This document shows positions 13,801 to 24,372 of a stretch of 64,000 nt of DNA, piece by piece. Source of the stretch: Steromphala cineraria (taxonomy: Eukaryota; Mollusca; Gastropoda; Trochida; Trochidae); NCBI GenBank assembly GCA_916613615.1, contig OU744734.1, forward strand, positions 33,550,301 through 33,614,300. Direction: 5' to 3'. The notes beneath the pieces are model-generated. The model did no database searches, was not told the origin of the DNA, and saw only the letters and a list, made by a program, of their open reading frames with translations. How positions within the stretch are numbered: position 1 is the first letter of the stretch; each line of letters begins with the position of its first letter. The position numbers were made by a program, and so were the translations under genes.

Positions 13801-16800
13801 GTAAAAATACAGCCAGTTTAAAGATTTTCCATTGTAGCTGCCCTGTGTACAGTAAGTGTTCATCAGTGATGTTTGTAGTAAAGTCTTTTGAAAATCTGAA
13901 GATAAGACCTTACACAGTTCACACAATCAAAACAAGAAATGGAGTACAACTCAAGATCTGCTTTCTGCACATTCCAGTTTTACCCATTTCATGACACGAC
14001 TACATCTACTATGGATAAACATTCTTGTTGGATGAATGAAATATGTAGGAGAAAACATGACAAGAAATGCTGTAGAGAAGAAAGATCATTTAAACCAGAT
14101 CAAACCTATCACTTTCACCTTGCTGGGATTCTGCTCTGAGTAGTCTGTAAATTCAGCGGGCCTGCTTCAGTGTCAAATCATGCTTCAACCAAATAGGTAC
14201 CTGACACGCCCCCTTGGGACAAAACACTTGAGGTACGAGTGAAAGGTTCTTGCTGATTTCCATGAGGTAATGACTCTACCATACCATTAGCCCTTGTGAT
14301 ACAAGTTGAATGCATAAGTTACATGACCTCTCCTTGCTTCTTTATGATATGCAACAATATCTTTCATGAATTCAAAGAAGGCCTGCATTTGAATCATGTA
14401 TTACCAAAAATATTTGAACTCTTTGCTGAATAGCTGGAGTGAATAGGCTAGTATGGGAGAAGGTTACCTTAGTTGGATAACTTGTTCCTTATCCTGGAAT
14501 AAAATATGCTTATATCAATAGGCTATTGACATGAAACCTGCTAAGCATTGGTCAGATTTGAACTTGTAAACTAGTATCGGTCACAATGATGTTGACTCCA
14601 GTACATATGACAGTCTGTCTTTACATACAAGATCTGCAACCACTGACATATCCACACAGATGGTTTAAAAGATATTTTTTGAAACCTCAGCATGTATGTT
14701 AACAAATCCTGAAAGGTAAAAGAACATTCATTAGAGAGTAGGTTCATTCAGTGACACATACATACCTGAAATGGCAAGAGATGTACATGAATATATAAAA
14801 ATTTAGAAATATATATAGAAAAGGAACAGAATCTATAAAAGAAATTCAAAGTAAGGGGATCCTGAACAAGAACTCAAAAACATCCTGGCTCTGCCACCGT
14901 TGACACAACCAGAGATGATTCATCTTAAATCAATTATCTAAAAAGGAAATTTTTCAAAATTAGAGTATGTAGAGCAGTCTATGAATAGTTACTCGGCAAA
15001 CAAATGCCATCAATAAACCAAAACTTGACATACAAAAAGAGTTGCCCCTGTTGTAGAGCGAGCACCGGTGCAGCTATGGGTATGACCCAATCGCAGGTGT
15101 CCTGGCTCAACAGTCAGAAGCAGCAGCAGGAGATGAGGTCAGAGGTCACGTACGCCAGAGGTCAACACCAGGTCGCCGCCGCGTAGTGAGTATGAAGTTT
15201 TATGAAGCAAGTCTCAGTTCAACCATTTTTGGTCAGCTGAGTGTTTGGATACTCAACACATTACACCCTTTAACTTTCTGTTACATGATTCCACTGATAT
15301 CCAAATAAACAGCACTGAATATGAAGACCAACTAAGACAAATTGTGCACAATTCTTTCTACATGTTTCAAGGTACGAACGTTACGCTAACTCCACTGATC
15401 TGTACCCTGAGTTCAGAAACTAGATTTGCTTGCATGGCCCTACTTGGGATATAGCCAATCAAATCATTTTCTCGTCAAAATTTTATCGAGAAGACCGCGA
15501 GAAAATTATTTGATTGGCTATATCGCCGCTCGAGCGAATCTAGGTTCTGAGCCCAGGGTACAGATAATTGGAGTTAACGTAACGTTGGTATCCTGAGACA
15601 GGATGACATAAAGTGTGTCCATTCTGCTTTAAACTTAAACTGTCATTGATCCGCTAACGACTAGATTTTGTCTGCATTTAATTTAACTTATTAACAAACA
15701 TGTGTCCGTTTACTCTAAAGTCAGAACTTGTGTGCCACCAGATTAGTTTAAGAAACATTATTTAAGAAATTAATACCTTGCCTGACACTCTCACAAATCT
15801 CTCCCTTCAGCCCCCAACAGCACTCGGTCCCGCCGCCGGACAGTGACCCCGGGAGCAGCATCTCTGAGTTCTCCAGCCCGGTGCCCACCCCCCAGGCACC
15901 CCCGGGGTACTACCACCACCCCCAACACCCGGGGGCCATGCAGGGACACCCCCCAACACCCCAACAAGGTCAATACTATGGTGGCGTGATGCTTGATGAC
16001 TCGCAGTACATTGATGAAGCTTCAGTGAGTTGTGTCCGCTAGCTGGTGGTGACGTGCCAGGCAGAGGGGAATTCAGATCCATCCGGGGATAGAAATTTTG
16101 ATTGAACTTTGAATAATATCAAATTGAATATTTTGTTTTCTGCAGGTCCTGCATGTTATGGGTTATTTAAATCAAATAGGTTTGAAATTGGGACTAGACC
16201 TTGGGAGAGGAATGTATAGGGAAAATTTAGTATTTTTGGATTAACTTTGGGTTTCCGCTTTTGGGCTTATTGAGAATTTCCAAAAATCTATCATCTTTTG
16301 GCTGATATATTGAACAATGCGTATGATCTGTTGTTGATGAGTTATGACTTTTCAAACATGCCCACCAAACACTACTTAGCTTTTGGGCTTTAAATGTGCC
16401 CTTGTTTGCATTTAAAAAGGGTTAGATTTTCATGGATTACTTGATGAGGCAGTTCGAATGTACGATGGGATCATGTAGATACATTTAGGTAGCCAAATTT
16501 GTGTGAGAGATCTGAATTCTTCTCTCCTGTCAATATTAGATGCTTACTTCAGCCACTAACAGCTTTTTTTCTACACTATAGATTTTCATGATGGAAGAAA
16601 AATAGACGTTTCAAATTGATTCATATAATCGATAATTTGGAATCAAAAGTACATTCGAAAATGACATAAGAATTCCTTACCTGCTTGCAACAAGCTTTCT
16701 TGCTAGTGTTGCAGTGCCCAGGCTGGGATTTTTCACTTGTTTGGCATTTTTGTCATATTTCCTTACATCTAATGCTTCTTTTCTTAACTCAAGGCTGCTC

Positions 16801-19800
16801 CGAAATTCTGATCTTTGATGTAAAACATACATTTCATTATACAGAATATTGAATTTAACTAAAACAACAATCAAAATTTTCAGTGTAAGCCTCACTGCAA
16901 AAGCTATAGGTGCATGTTGGCCATATTTGACTTCAATACCAGCATTTTGGCTTTGTGGAGGCCTCTTGTGTGATAACTGCAATGTTTTTGCTGTTTCTTG
17001 CTGAAATATTTTCACACTTTTTAGCTAGTAATTACATTTAATTATATATAAAGTTAACGTTTAACATGTTAAAGCAATTTTTTTTTAAATTAATTAAGTG
17101 CATGTCTATCAAAATATTTAATACCAGGGCCTCCTTTCACAAAGCCCTAAGGTGATCGTCCTTAAAGTAACCTAAATGCAATGTTAAAGAATGGGTGTTA
17201 AAGAGCCGCTGTATAACCTTTTTTAAATATATTTTTCATAAGATATTGGTCAAATAACTATATAACATAAATATTAGGCCAAAACAGCAACGATACACAG
17301 TTTCTCAATGAAGCTACAGCTAAGTAAACATTGCGTAACAAGGCGTCTGCTCGTCGCCGTCCAGCGACAAACCAAAACAAGGCTGAGAGGTCACGGGCAG
17401 GGGATACCGGAAGTGACGTGGCAGTAGGCGAAGCGTTCGTCTGCTTATATGGAAAATGGTAGGCGAAATCCGTAGTTCTGCGTTTTCCAAGCGATTAACA
17501 GTATGTCATATCATTGTGTTGCTGTCAACTGTCCTAGAATATCTCCTGATGAAGTTTCCGTAGACAAATTCCCATCACATTGATCGTTTCACGCCAAATT
17601 GACCCGCTGTGTAAGGTCAAACAGAGCAATGTGACAATCTACATCGAACTCACATGTTCCGATCACTACACCGATTTTCTGTTTCGAGCTCGCATTTTCA
17701 CTGAATGAACAGTTTGGCATGCAGAGAAAAAAGAGATTAGTAAAATATAAAACATAGCAAAAAGTTTTTGGCTGATTTATGGTAATAATCCGAATTTACA
17801 ATGCTCACATTTAGATTTGAACGTTGTGTAAAAAGGTTGAATAAACAATGACATTGGTCTGCAGGTGTTATTTACTTTCTTTAGATCAGACACTCACCTA
17901 TTACACAATTACTTTATTGTCTATCATATTTCCTGTCTGTTTCCTAATTAAAAGCTATCAAATGATGACTATAGCAGGTTGGTTATATAATGCACAATCA
18001 TCAACACCTGGCTATTTTATGACATCAGCTTATTAGGTAACATCAAATAGCAATAGTATTCCTTAACGTCCCTTTTTTCTCCGATTGGTAAATTATAACC
18101 TGTTGAAATTAGAAATACTTTTTTTGCTCTATCTGATAATTATTTTGAATAAGGTTCATTTAATAAATCTTCATTCTGTTGGGCCATGTATCGGGTATTG
18201 TTGTGAACAATATCTCTTCTATGTACAAGAGTGAAAACATTAAGATTGTCAGTGAAATGCCCTATTAAAATAATGTTTTAAACAAGACATCAGTCATCAT
18301 CAAATACATGCCTTTCATTGAGAATTGTAACTTATCCATCACTAAATGAAATAACTAAGAAACACATATATTTTTTTTATCCTGTTACAAAATGAAGTCA
18401 AAGGCATTTTAAAAAAAATGGTTTAAATGTATAAAAAATAGTATTGTATAATAACATCCTTTCTGTTGTGCTACTAAAGTTATATTCAATAACAACAAAC
18501 AACTGTGCACGAAGATAAAACGGTTCACACGTGAGCAATTGTTTATGACGAAAATACTTCCGGGTTCTCACGTGCAGTCTTATGACAACATTGCGCAAAG
18601 CGAGACCATCTACATGCTGTAGCATTATGCGCACAACTTCGTTTTGAATCAGGGTCTTACATTTTCATCAATACAAATTGCCAGTTGAATAAATAAACTA
18701 CCGATTTATTGAAGGTTTGAGATGTTTGGATTTTGTATAGGGTGTTTAATCGACGGTTAAACATCGAGCTGTACTGTTAGCTTGTGTTGTTTTACATAAC
18801 GAGGGCACACAACGGGGTATCACATCGCCTACTAACACGTCACGAGTCAGTCACGCTTCAGTGCGTTTTATTCTGTTCGCCGGCCTAATTAGGCGGTGTT
18901 ATTTATACAGTCGTAATTCAGCCGTTTCTAGGTCGATTTCAGAAATTTAAAGTTGAGTCCATGTGAAATTGTTATCACTATTTCATGAATCCCGAAAGTT
19001 GCCATATAGCATTTCAGTCCATCTTTAAGGTCAACCTTAGTAAAGGTTGCTTTGTGAATTGATGCCCTGTATCTATCCATTGATTACCATAACATAGATA
19101 TAGTGAGATAAATGTTGACAAGTTGTGGATATCAGAGAACTATCTATTGTGTAAGTTAGAGCCCAAGCCTGTTACCATCCCTGCCACAGTTCAGTACTCA
19201 GACTCAACTGAAGTGTTCCAGCGTTCAATTAGACTCTCGGTTTCAATTTAGGTCCAAGGAAAACCAAGCTGTTGTATACTTAATCAAAAAATCTGGGGAA
19301 AAAAACACTTTTGTATCATATGATGTCATCAATGATGTCATAAAACGAAAGGGTGTTGTCACATGATCACCATGATGATGGATACTCCTTTCATAAAAAG
19401 CTTTATTTATGAATTTCATATTATTCCTTTGAGGAAATCTGATGAACCGAAAAATTTGACTCATGTCTATCTTAACTTGTGAAGTAGAGCCACTTGTGGA
19501 TATATATATAAAATTCTACTTCACTCGATAACATGTGCATGGTATTTAGCAGCCCCGTCCTTAGACGGGGCTGCTATCAGGTTTTGTGCAGTTTCCGCCG
19601 CCGCGCACATACTAATGGCTATAACTTTTTTCTACTAAGCTTTCCAGAACTTGTATTCATACCTTACTGCTTATACCTCGGGGGAACGATTTTGACATGT
19701 TCACTTTCAAGGTCAAAGGTCAAGGTCACGAAATATAAAATCACTCAAAAATTCCTTGTAAACGCGATAACTTGAAAAGTTTTTGTGCTATGAAGCTCTT

Positions 19801-22635
19801 TTACTTGGTATATATCATCCTTGGAAGAGTAAAAAAATTTGAAAAGGTTTTCGCTACAATCTGTCCACGGTTAAGGTCACAGCAAGGTCACGACTTTAGC
19901 ATGGTTTTCCGGAAATGCTTTATTTTAACTATGAACACTTTTAATCAATAGAAGATTATTATACTCAATGAAAAGTGTTCATAGATTGTGTAACCTTGAA
20001 GGTCAAAGGTCAAGGTCATGACATTTGTGTTATAACAATGTGCAACTAATTTGGATATAACTTAATCCCGTTAAGCTTTTCAGAACTCATAAACATGTGT
20101 AATTGTTTACACCTCTGGGGACTTAAAATGACATGTTCACTTTCAAGGTCAAAGGTCAAGGTCATGAGCTATAAAATCACAAAAAATTTCCTTGTAAACG
20201 CGTTAACTTGAAAAGTTTTTGGGCTATGAAGTTTAAATTTTGTATATATTATCTCTTGAGAAGTACAAAATTTTGGAAAGGTTTTGGGTACGAACTGTCA
20301 AAGGTCAAGGTCACAGCAAGGTCAACAAATATTGAGAAAATGGATTATTTTAACTTTAAACACTTTAATTCGATACATTAATGTTATTTTCAATGAAATG
20401 TGTTCATTGATTGCGTGACCTTGAGTGTCAAACGTCAAGGTCACAAGAAAATGCCCAATATGCTGATGCTTGTAGAAGGCGGAACAGGGTAAGGCGAAAC
20501 CCCAAGTTTCGGGGCTGCTCTGTTTTTGCGGTGTCCCGCAAACACTAATCTAGTTGTTAAGAAATGTTTAATATCCTCAATGTTTTAACTTGTTTGGGTA
20601 TTTTATTGGAATGTAACTCTTGTATTTTTACCATTTGTTTATAAGTATATTTGTATGTTTCTCTTCTTAGCCTATATTAAGCCAAGCAATGTGTTTTTTC
20701 TTGTAAATATTAGATTTGCTATGCATGATTTCAAAGGCTACTGTATGAATGTATGTTTTCTTTTTCTAAATGAATGTATTCAAGGTAGCAAAATAAGAAA
20801 TATCATAGATGAACTACTATTGCATAATTTATTTTTTGTCTTAATATTCATTCTTTAAAATGACAAAATCACTCATTGTATAATGAATTGTTGTTTCATT
20901 ATCAATCAAAAATAAAACAAAAAGAAATATGTGTTTAAATTGATGATAAAGATAGTGATTTATCAGCATCAGTTACAATTGCTATTCTGGAAACTGCTTA
21001 TCGACAAGCCAACAGATAAATTTTCAAGTTAATACAATCAGTTGTATCATCCTTGGTCAAGTTTTTCTCCCCTCGGAGCATGTAAGAATTCTCATATTAT
21101 ATCTCCACACAGGCCCGGCGACATATTGCCCACCACCGACCAGTAAGTCTAGCCAGTACAGAACAACACCCACTGTCTCCACCCGACCAACGTTTTTATT
21201 AGATATATGTCTTATGTTAATGTGTTAACCCATCACTGCTAAATTTGTCTGTATTAATATTCACATTCAGAATAACCTTGTATTGGAAATGTAGAAGCAG
21301 TGAAGTATGAATCACCCTCTGGTTTATTTCATTGAATCAAAATTCATCTGATAAAAAAAAATTCAGTTTTATCTGTTGTATCATTTCTTGTGTGAATAAC
21401 CTTGAGGCCCTCGTCAATTTCTTTAATTTTGAGAAATAACGGATATTTTATCTTCATGACTTTTTTACATGATTTTAAAATTATGCATCTTTATCACAAT
21501 GTCGTGGGTTAACACATGTATTTAAAGTTTAGTTGAGATTACTGTACACAAACCCAAATTTTATTACATTGTTAGATATAGAAATTTGTATTATTGTCCG
21601 ACCTTTATTTTATATGAATATGAATTTCAAAGTCCATGTTTTGATTCAGTTGTGAAACAGGAACTTAAATATGAAGTCATAATCATCACAAAGCAAGCTA
21701 TTGTAAGACATATAGCTTGCTATGCAGATTTTATTCCAATTTTCAATTATATCCATTGTTTGCATGCTTATCTCGTGATTGTATATATAGCTCCATAGGT
21801 TTGGCATGTTGGTGTTATCCCTTACATCTGGTAATGTTGAAAAGAAAAGAAATTAATATAATTAAATAATACATATCCTTATTTGATCTGTGATACATAT
21901 GTTTTATCTGAGCACAATTATTGTTTTCATGGTAGCTATCCAGTATAACAGTTCAAAATAGATTTTTTTATGCAGCAAGAAAAACAATTATATCTATATT
22001 TTAAAATGTGAAGAAATTTAATCTTAGAAATTGAGGTGAAATTTTTAAAAACTGTTTTGTTGTTAACAGAATAAGAATTAAAGATAAAAAATTAGACTTT
22101 ATATATAACCAAAAATATAGATCTTGAATATCATAAGTTGTTGAATTTGAAACTTTGCAATCAATTGTCCTACAGTACCAATACTTGATTCATTGTTTAG
22201 AAATAACAAAGTTTTTAGTAATGTATTCATGGTTTCCAATGGTCGAAGGTTCCGATGTTTCAATATGTCAGCACTGGGACTTTTGGCCATTATCACCTCT
22301 ATACTGAAATCATCATCCCTTGATTTGAAATAAAACTTCTATGTCAAAAGGACCTGCCTTTCACAAATCAAGTGGCTGGTAATTTCCGTACAGATTTCCT
22401 GGTGAATAGTCCCAGGGTTGATATACAGTAAAGCGTTAAGGTCACTGAGGATAGCAATGCTGATAAGACCAAAAAAGTGTCACATGATATTTTGATGTTT
22501 TCAAATTTTGGAGTGTCAAATTGCATTTTCATGTTTTTAAATTTTTGAAGTGTCAAATGATTAAATTGTTTTAATTCCAATATTGGGACTGGTTTTCTGT
22601 TTCAGTCGGACGTCAGCAGCCACCAGGGGTACTGA
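334..22635 (+). CDS. STAG: Cohesin subunit SA (STAG1/2-like), 3' part of the gene, 26 exons
   Basis: This is the cohesin subunit that binds the RAD21 kleisin and helps load and position cohesin on DNA in the nucleus. Exons: 334-457, 1059-1157, 1265-1344, 1643-1865, 2482-2596, 2979-3082, 3321-3410, 3684-3773, 4282-4341, 4627-4770, 5245-5315, 5659-5746, 6029-6109, 6488-6580, 7005-7158, 7692-7825, 8531-8632, 8973-9041, 9197-9273, 9491-9619, 10143-10312, 11519-11654, 15057-15182, 15811-16024, 21113-21142, 22606-22635. All junctions are GT/AG, phases agree throughout, and the sum is 943 codons plus TGA. Diagnostic strings are [74 protein letters not shown] [10 protein letters not shown], and [16 protein letters not shown]. 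These match vertebrate STAG proteins along the whole length. The N-terminal exons lie outside the window. Whether it is the single invertebrate STAG or one of two paralogues cannot be seen. Confidence 0.95.
2230..2378 (-). repeat. SINE-like dispersed repeat, copy 1 (in STAG intron)
   Basis: Read on the minus strand, this matches copies at 31991, 45724 and 56036. Shared pieces are GGTGAG, a TTTCAAGAGTATTTCACTT stretch, TGCAGGGAGAAAGCC, ATTGCGGTGAAACATGCGAG and a tail GCATCCAG. The order of blocks is the same in each copy and identity looks roughly 70-80%. There is no coding potential. Confidence 0.65.
2482..10312 (+). CDS. STAG: STAG helical-repeat core exons
   Basis: Seventeen exons between 2482 and 10312 encode the alpha-helical (HEAT-like) body that wraps the kleisin. 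They are uniform in size (60-170 bp) and separated by introns of about 200-1000 bp. Recognisable pieces in order: [47 protein letters not shown], the exon 7692-7825 with [12 protein letters not shown], the exon 8531-8632 with [18 protein letters not shown], and the exon 9197-9273 with [16 protein letters not shown]. Exon GC content and codon use are clearly higher in GC than the introns. No frameshift or in-frame stop was found, so the gene appears functional. Confidence 0.93.
4358..4515 (+). repeat. Degenerate tandem duplication in STAG intron
   Basis: A block of about 50 bp containing CCATTGACAAAATCATAACACT is repeated about 110 bp downstream as CCATTGACAAGATCATAACACT. Each is preceded by a TCTTGTGT motif. 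This is a local duplication of intron sequence. Confidence 0.5.
6255..6435 (+). repeat. Degenerate tandem duplication in STAG intron
   Basis: Two units of about 96 bp share GTTATGG(C/T)ATG, a GTAAGAAT/ATAAGAAT block and the palindrome CTTCTTAAGAAG. Divergence between units is high, so the duplication is old. Confidence 0.45.
7965..8080 (+). repeat. Dispersed repeat, copy A (STAG intron)
   Basis: This is similar over about 110 bp to 13645-13770. Common blocks are GTGTATGAAA, AAAAGTAG, TTTTGTAGATTT and AAAGTAACCAG, in the same order and on the same strand. There is no coding potential and no terminal repeat was found. Confidence 0.5.
10143..10330 (+). CDS. STAG: STAG exon with two in-frame donors (10312 or 10330)
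   Basis: The exon begins after TTGATACAG and encodes [10 protein letters not shown] through to a basic stretch, RRYGKRKHD, at its end. This is the place where vertebrate STAG has its basic nuclear-localisation-type segment. Two donors fit: GATG/GTGGGT ending at 10312 and AAAG/GTATTT ending at 10330. They are 18 bp apart and both leave phase 1, so the next exon (11519) reads in frame after either. The longer form adds six residues (GGSQHK). Which donor dominates cannot be told from sequence; the shorter is used in the gene model above. Confidence 0.8.
11519..16024 (+). CDS. STAG: STAG C-terminal low-complexity exons
   Basis: Three exons (11519-11654, 15057-15182, 15811-16024) encode the disordered C-terminal region. 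The first has KRPRIDE, comparable to KRLRPED in vertebrate STAG. The second has [15 protein letters not shown], comparable to TQVTWMLAQRQQEEA. The third is rich in proline, glutamine and histidine and then acidic ([12 protein letters not shown]). Exon 15811-16024 is GC-rich with runs of C. Phases 2-2, 2-2 and 2-0 chain correctly. If the intron after 16024 is retained, the frame closes after five more codons at TAG 16040-16042, giving an alternative C-terminus. Confidence 0.85.
13645..13770 (+). repeat. Dispersed repeat, copy B (STAG intron)
   Basis: This is the partner of the copy at 7965-8080, with the same order of blocks and several small indels. It lies in the 3.4-kb intron between exons 11519-11654 and 15057-15182. 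The rest of that intron shows no gene. Confidence 0.5.
15371..15593. mobile_element. Foldback (long inverted-repeat) MITE in STAG intron
   Basis: The left arm, GGTACGAACGTTACGCTAAC onward, is the reverse complement of the right arm, which ends in GTTAACGTAACGTTGGTATC. The pairing continues inward through TCTGTACCCTG/CAGGGTACAGA, CTAGATT/AATCTAG and TATAGCCAATCAAAT/ATTTGATTGGCTATA, leaving a loop of about 10-15 bases near 15480. The whole 220-bp stretch would form one hairpin. It has no ORF. It lies 190 bp downstream of exon 15057-15182. Confidence 0.8.
17125..19069. mobile_element. DNA transposon relic with THAP coding remnant
   Basis: The ends are inverted repeats about 45 bp long: CAGGGCCTCCTTTCACAAAG at 17125 and, reversed at 19069, CAGGGCATCAATTCACAAAG. 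The similarity continues inward through CCTAAGGTGATC/CTAAGGTTGACC and CCTTAAAG. The interior, 1.9 kb long, contains a GC-rich promoter-like part (17330-17500) followed by a broken THAP domain, then AT-rich sequence without a transposase. THAP domains sit at the N-terminus of P-element-type transposases, so a non-autonomous P-like relic is the best guess. I found no clear target-site duplication. It lies inside the 5-kb intron of STAG. Confidence 0.65.
17503..17700 (+). pseudogene. Broken THAP zinc-finger domain
   Basis: From ATG 17503 the frame reads [17 protein letters not shown] and then VSVDKFPSH before TGA at 17581. CVAVNC is the C-x4-C half of a THAP C2CH finger, and KFP matches its (H/K)xFP motif. 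Past the stop the same frame gives [11 protein letters not shown], where THAP proteins have a conserved tryptophan (here TTG, Leu). After a shift of one base, CSDH supplies the C-x2-H half. The domain is therefore disrupted by a nonsense codon, a loss of the key Trp and a frameshift. The match is from motif memory, not alignment. Confidence 0.6.
19549..20524 (+). repeat. Repeat element dense in AGGTCA half-sites
   Basis: The left end has the hairpin AGCAGCCCCGTC / GACGGGGCTGCT (19550-19577), and the right end has CGGGGCTGCT near 20511-20520. The inside is a tandem dimer with a period of about 436 bp (TTCACTTTCAAGGTCAAAGG at about 19700 and 20136). At 19710, 20000 and 20146 it carries AGGTCAAAGGTCAAGGTCA, with looser versions at 19874, 20301 and 20430. 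There is no long ORF with recognisable similarity. I know similar AGGTCA-rich repeats from mollusc genomes. Confidence 0.65.
20525..21112. other. STAG intron, AT-rich, nothing recognised
   Basis: This is unique AT-rich sequence up to the acceptor of micro-exon 21113. The intron that follows (21143-22605) likewise shows only AT-rich sequence and no coherent ORF. Confidence 0.6.
21113..22635 (+). CDS. STAG: STAG terminal micro-exons
   Basis: Two 30-bp coding exons are proposed. Exon 21113-21142 lies between CTCCACACAG and GTAAGT and reads [10 protein letters not shown]. Exon 22606-22635 follows TTTTCTGTTTCAG, reads SDVSSHQGY and ends with TGA at 22633-22635. Both are phase 0 on both sides, so the first can be skipped without changing frame. 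The two other frames of the last exon are also open for some distance (one reads [19 protein letters not shown] then stop), so the true C-terminus depends on upstream phase. I prefer phase 0 because exon 24 ends exactly on a codon at a good GTGAGT donor. The tail is not recognisably conserved with vertebrates. Confidence 0.55.
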
Positions 22636-22879
22636 GCAGCTTCGGTCCCCCCTCGCAGAGCAACTGAGAAGTCGTTACCCTCGGACGTATAGCGCATTTA
22701 CATCAACATTCACAAAGTCATTTCATCAATTTTATCATTCTAACCCTCAAAAACCTGATTGAAAAAGATGTATTTTCTCTATAAATCAATGCACCAACAT
22801 AGTTAGGGATATTTGTAATATTTGAGTTCATGAATTATCAAAAAAATAATTCATTGACATAGCAACATCTTCATAAAAA

Positions 22880-23723
22880 TTAACCCTCATCCGGCTAAGT
22901 GGGGTCAATTTGACCCCAGAGCTCTGTATTTTTAAATGATTAAAAAACTGTTAATTATAAAAAATTTAATGTATTCCTCAATCATCCATTTTCCTAACCA
23001 CCTGTGAATCTAAATCAAAAATATAATTTACCGTATTTTTAAAAAACAATGTGTAACAACCTACGCGTTTGAAACGGCTGGTTTTACCCTCATACGGCTA
23101 AGTGGGGTCAATCTGACCCCAGAGCTCTCATTACTAAATGAACAAAAAATCTGTTGGTAAAAGATTTTAAAATGTTCATATATTCCTCAATCATCCATTT
23201 TCCTTAACGCTTGTGAATCTGAATTAAAATTAAAGTTTACCGTAAGTTTTTTTAAATCAATATGTAATGATCTACTCTTTTGCCCAACATCATTCAGAAC
23301 GTGGGGTCATATTGACCCCATGAAACCGTTTGTGTAACAATTTGTGTTGCAGAAGCGCTTATAGAAATTATGTTCGTTAATATTGAGTGAAAACTGTTGC
23401 ATGTGATACATTAAATAGGTGCAAAGATCCTACGTGCGCATTGGGGTTTGAGTATTTGAAAACATATTTTTTTTCGTTCTTTTCTGAAATCAGTTGTAAA
23501 ATAGCATCGATCGTATTTAACAACCTTCTAAAATTGTTTATAAATATGCAGTACCTTCAAGTTTTTTTTGTGGCATATAAAACACACATAAGAAACAACC
23601 AGTACAAAAATAAAAGTTTAATTTTCACCAAGAAACTATTTATTTAATTTATTAACAGTGGGGTCATATTGACCCCATAAAGCCGGAAACGTAAGAGACC
23701 CAGCTTAGCTGGATGAGGGTTAA
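22880..23723. mobile_element. Non-autonomous piggyBac-like element in STAG 3' UTR
   Basis: The element starts TTAACCCTCATCCGGCTAAG (22880) and ends CTTAGCTGGATGAGGGTTAA (23704-23723). These are inverted repeats of about 16 bp flanked by the target TTAA on both sides. A TTAA target and CCCT at the tip are hallmarks of piggyBac-type elements. The inside has four palindromes of the form TGGGGTCAnnTTGACCCCA or close variants at 22900, 23103, 23302 and 23659, and an internal partial copy of the left end at about 23088. There is no transposase ORF (844 bp long). Confidence 0.8.
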
Positions 23724-24212
23724 AATATCCTTACAGTGTTTGTCAAGTGGCTTTTGTATACATACAGCCAGGTATTCATAACAACTATCACACCTTTACA
23801 AATAGATGACTTAATATGTAGCTTTTGGTTTTTTCAATGATAAGATTCAGAATTCAAAATAGGAAAGATCATGTTTACGACTATTTTGAAGTAAAAGGTG
23901 AATTATAAAAGAAATTACAGAAGTTTATAATTGAAGATTTTGAAATTATATACTGTACGTAGGTCAATATTTTCAATGCTAATGATGTTTTCTTCAAGAA
24001 TTTTATTGTTTTAAATTATAGAAACCTTGTATGTATGCAGAGAGATTGAATTAGACATCTTGTAGAGATATTGAGTGTTCTAGTCATTTTCCAGCACAAT
24101 GTTGGTCAAATCATGTTGTAGAATGTGCTTACATTCCTTCTGAATAACTGTTGTATTTGATATTTATGTTATTGTGATTAAGCTATATTTATTGTCATGT
24201 TGTGTTGTATTG

Positions 24213-24218
24213 AATAAA
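24213..24218 (+). terminator. polyA signal AATAAA of STAG
   Basis: AATAAA lies in TTGAATAAAAGATAA, followed within 30 bases by a T/G-rich stretch (ACATTTGTTGGTATTTT), the usual downstream element. It is the first such pair I see after the stop codon on the plus strand. Confidence 0.6.
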
Positions 24219-24372
24219 AGATAATTAACAGATAACATTTGTTGGTATTTTATTTACTGGAATAAATGTTCAACATGCATGACACTATTCAAGTTATTCA
24301 AATTCCAGACACCCTTTAAGTTGGCTTTAAACTTGCCAGTACAGTACATAACCGATCCCAGATGTGTTTGAC

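Larger units (their letters stand above)
22636..24235 (+). other. STAG: STAG 3' UTR carrying a transposon
   Basis: The stretch from the stop codon to the first good polyA signal is about 1.6 kb, AT-rich, with no coding exon. Its centre (22880-23723) is a piggyBac-like element described separately. The flanks are unique AT-rich sequence. Confidence 0.55.

Noticed and set aside
16677..17015. 112-codon minus-strand ORF in a STAG intron
   Set aside because: It shows no recognisable motif and AT-driven residue use. It lies just outside the THAP transposon.
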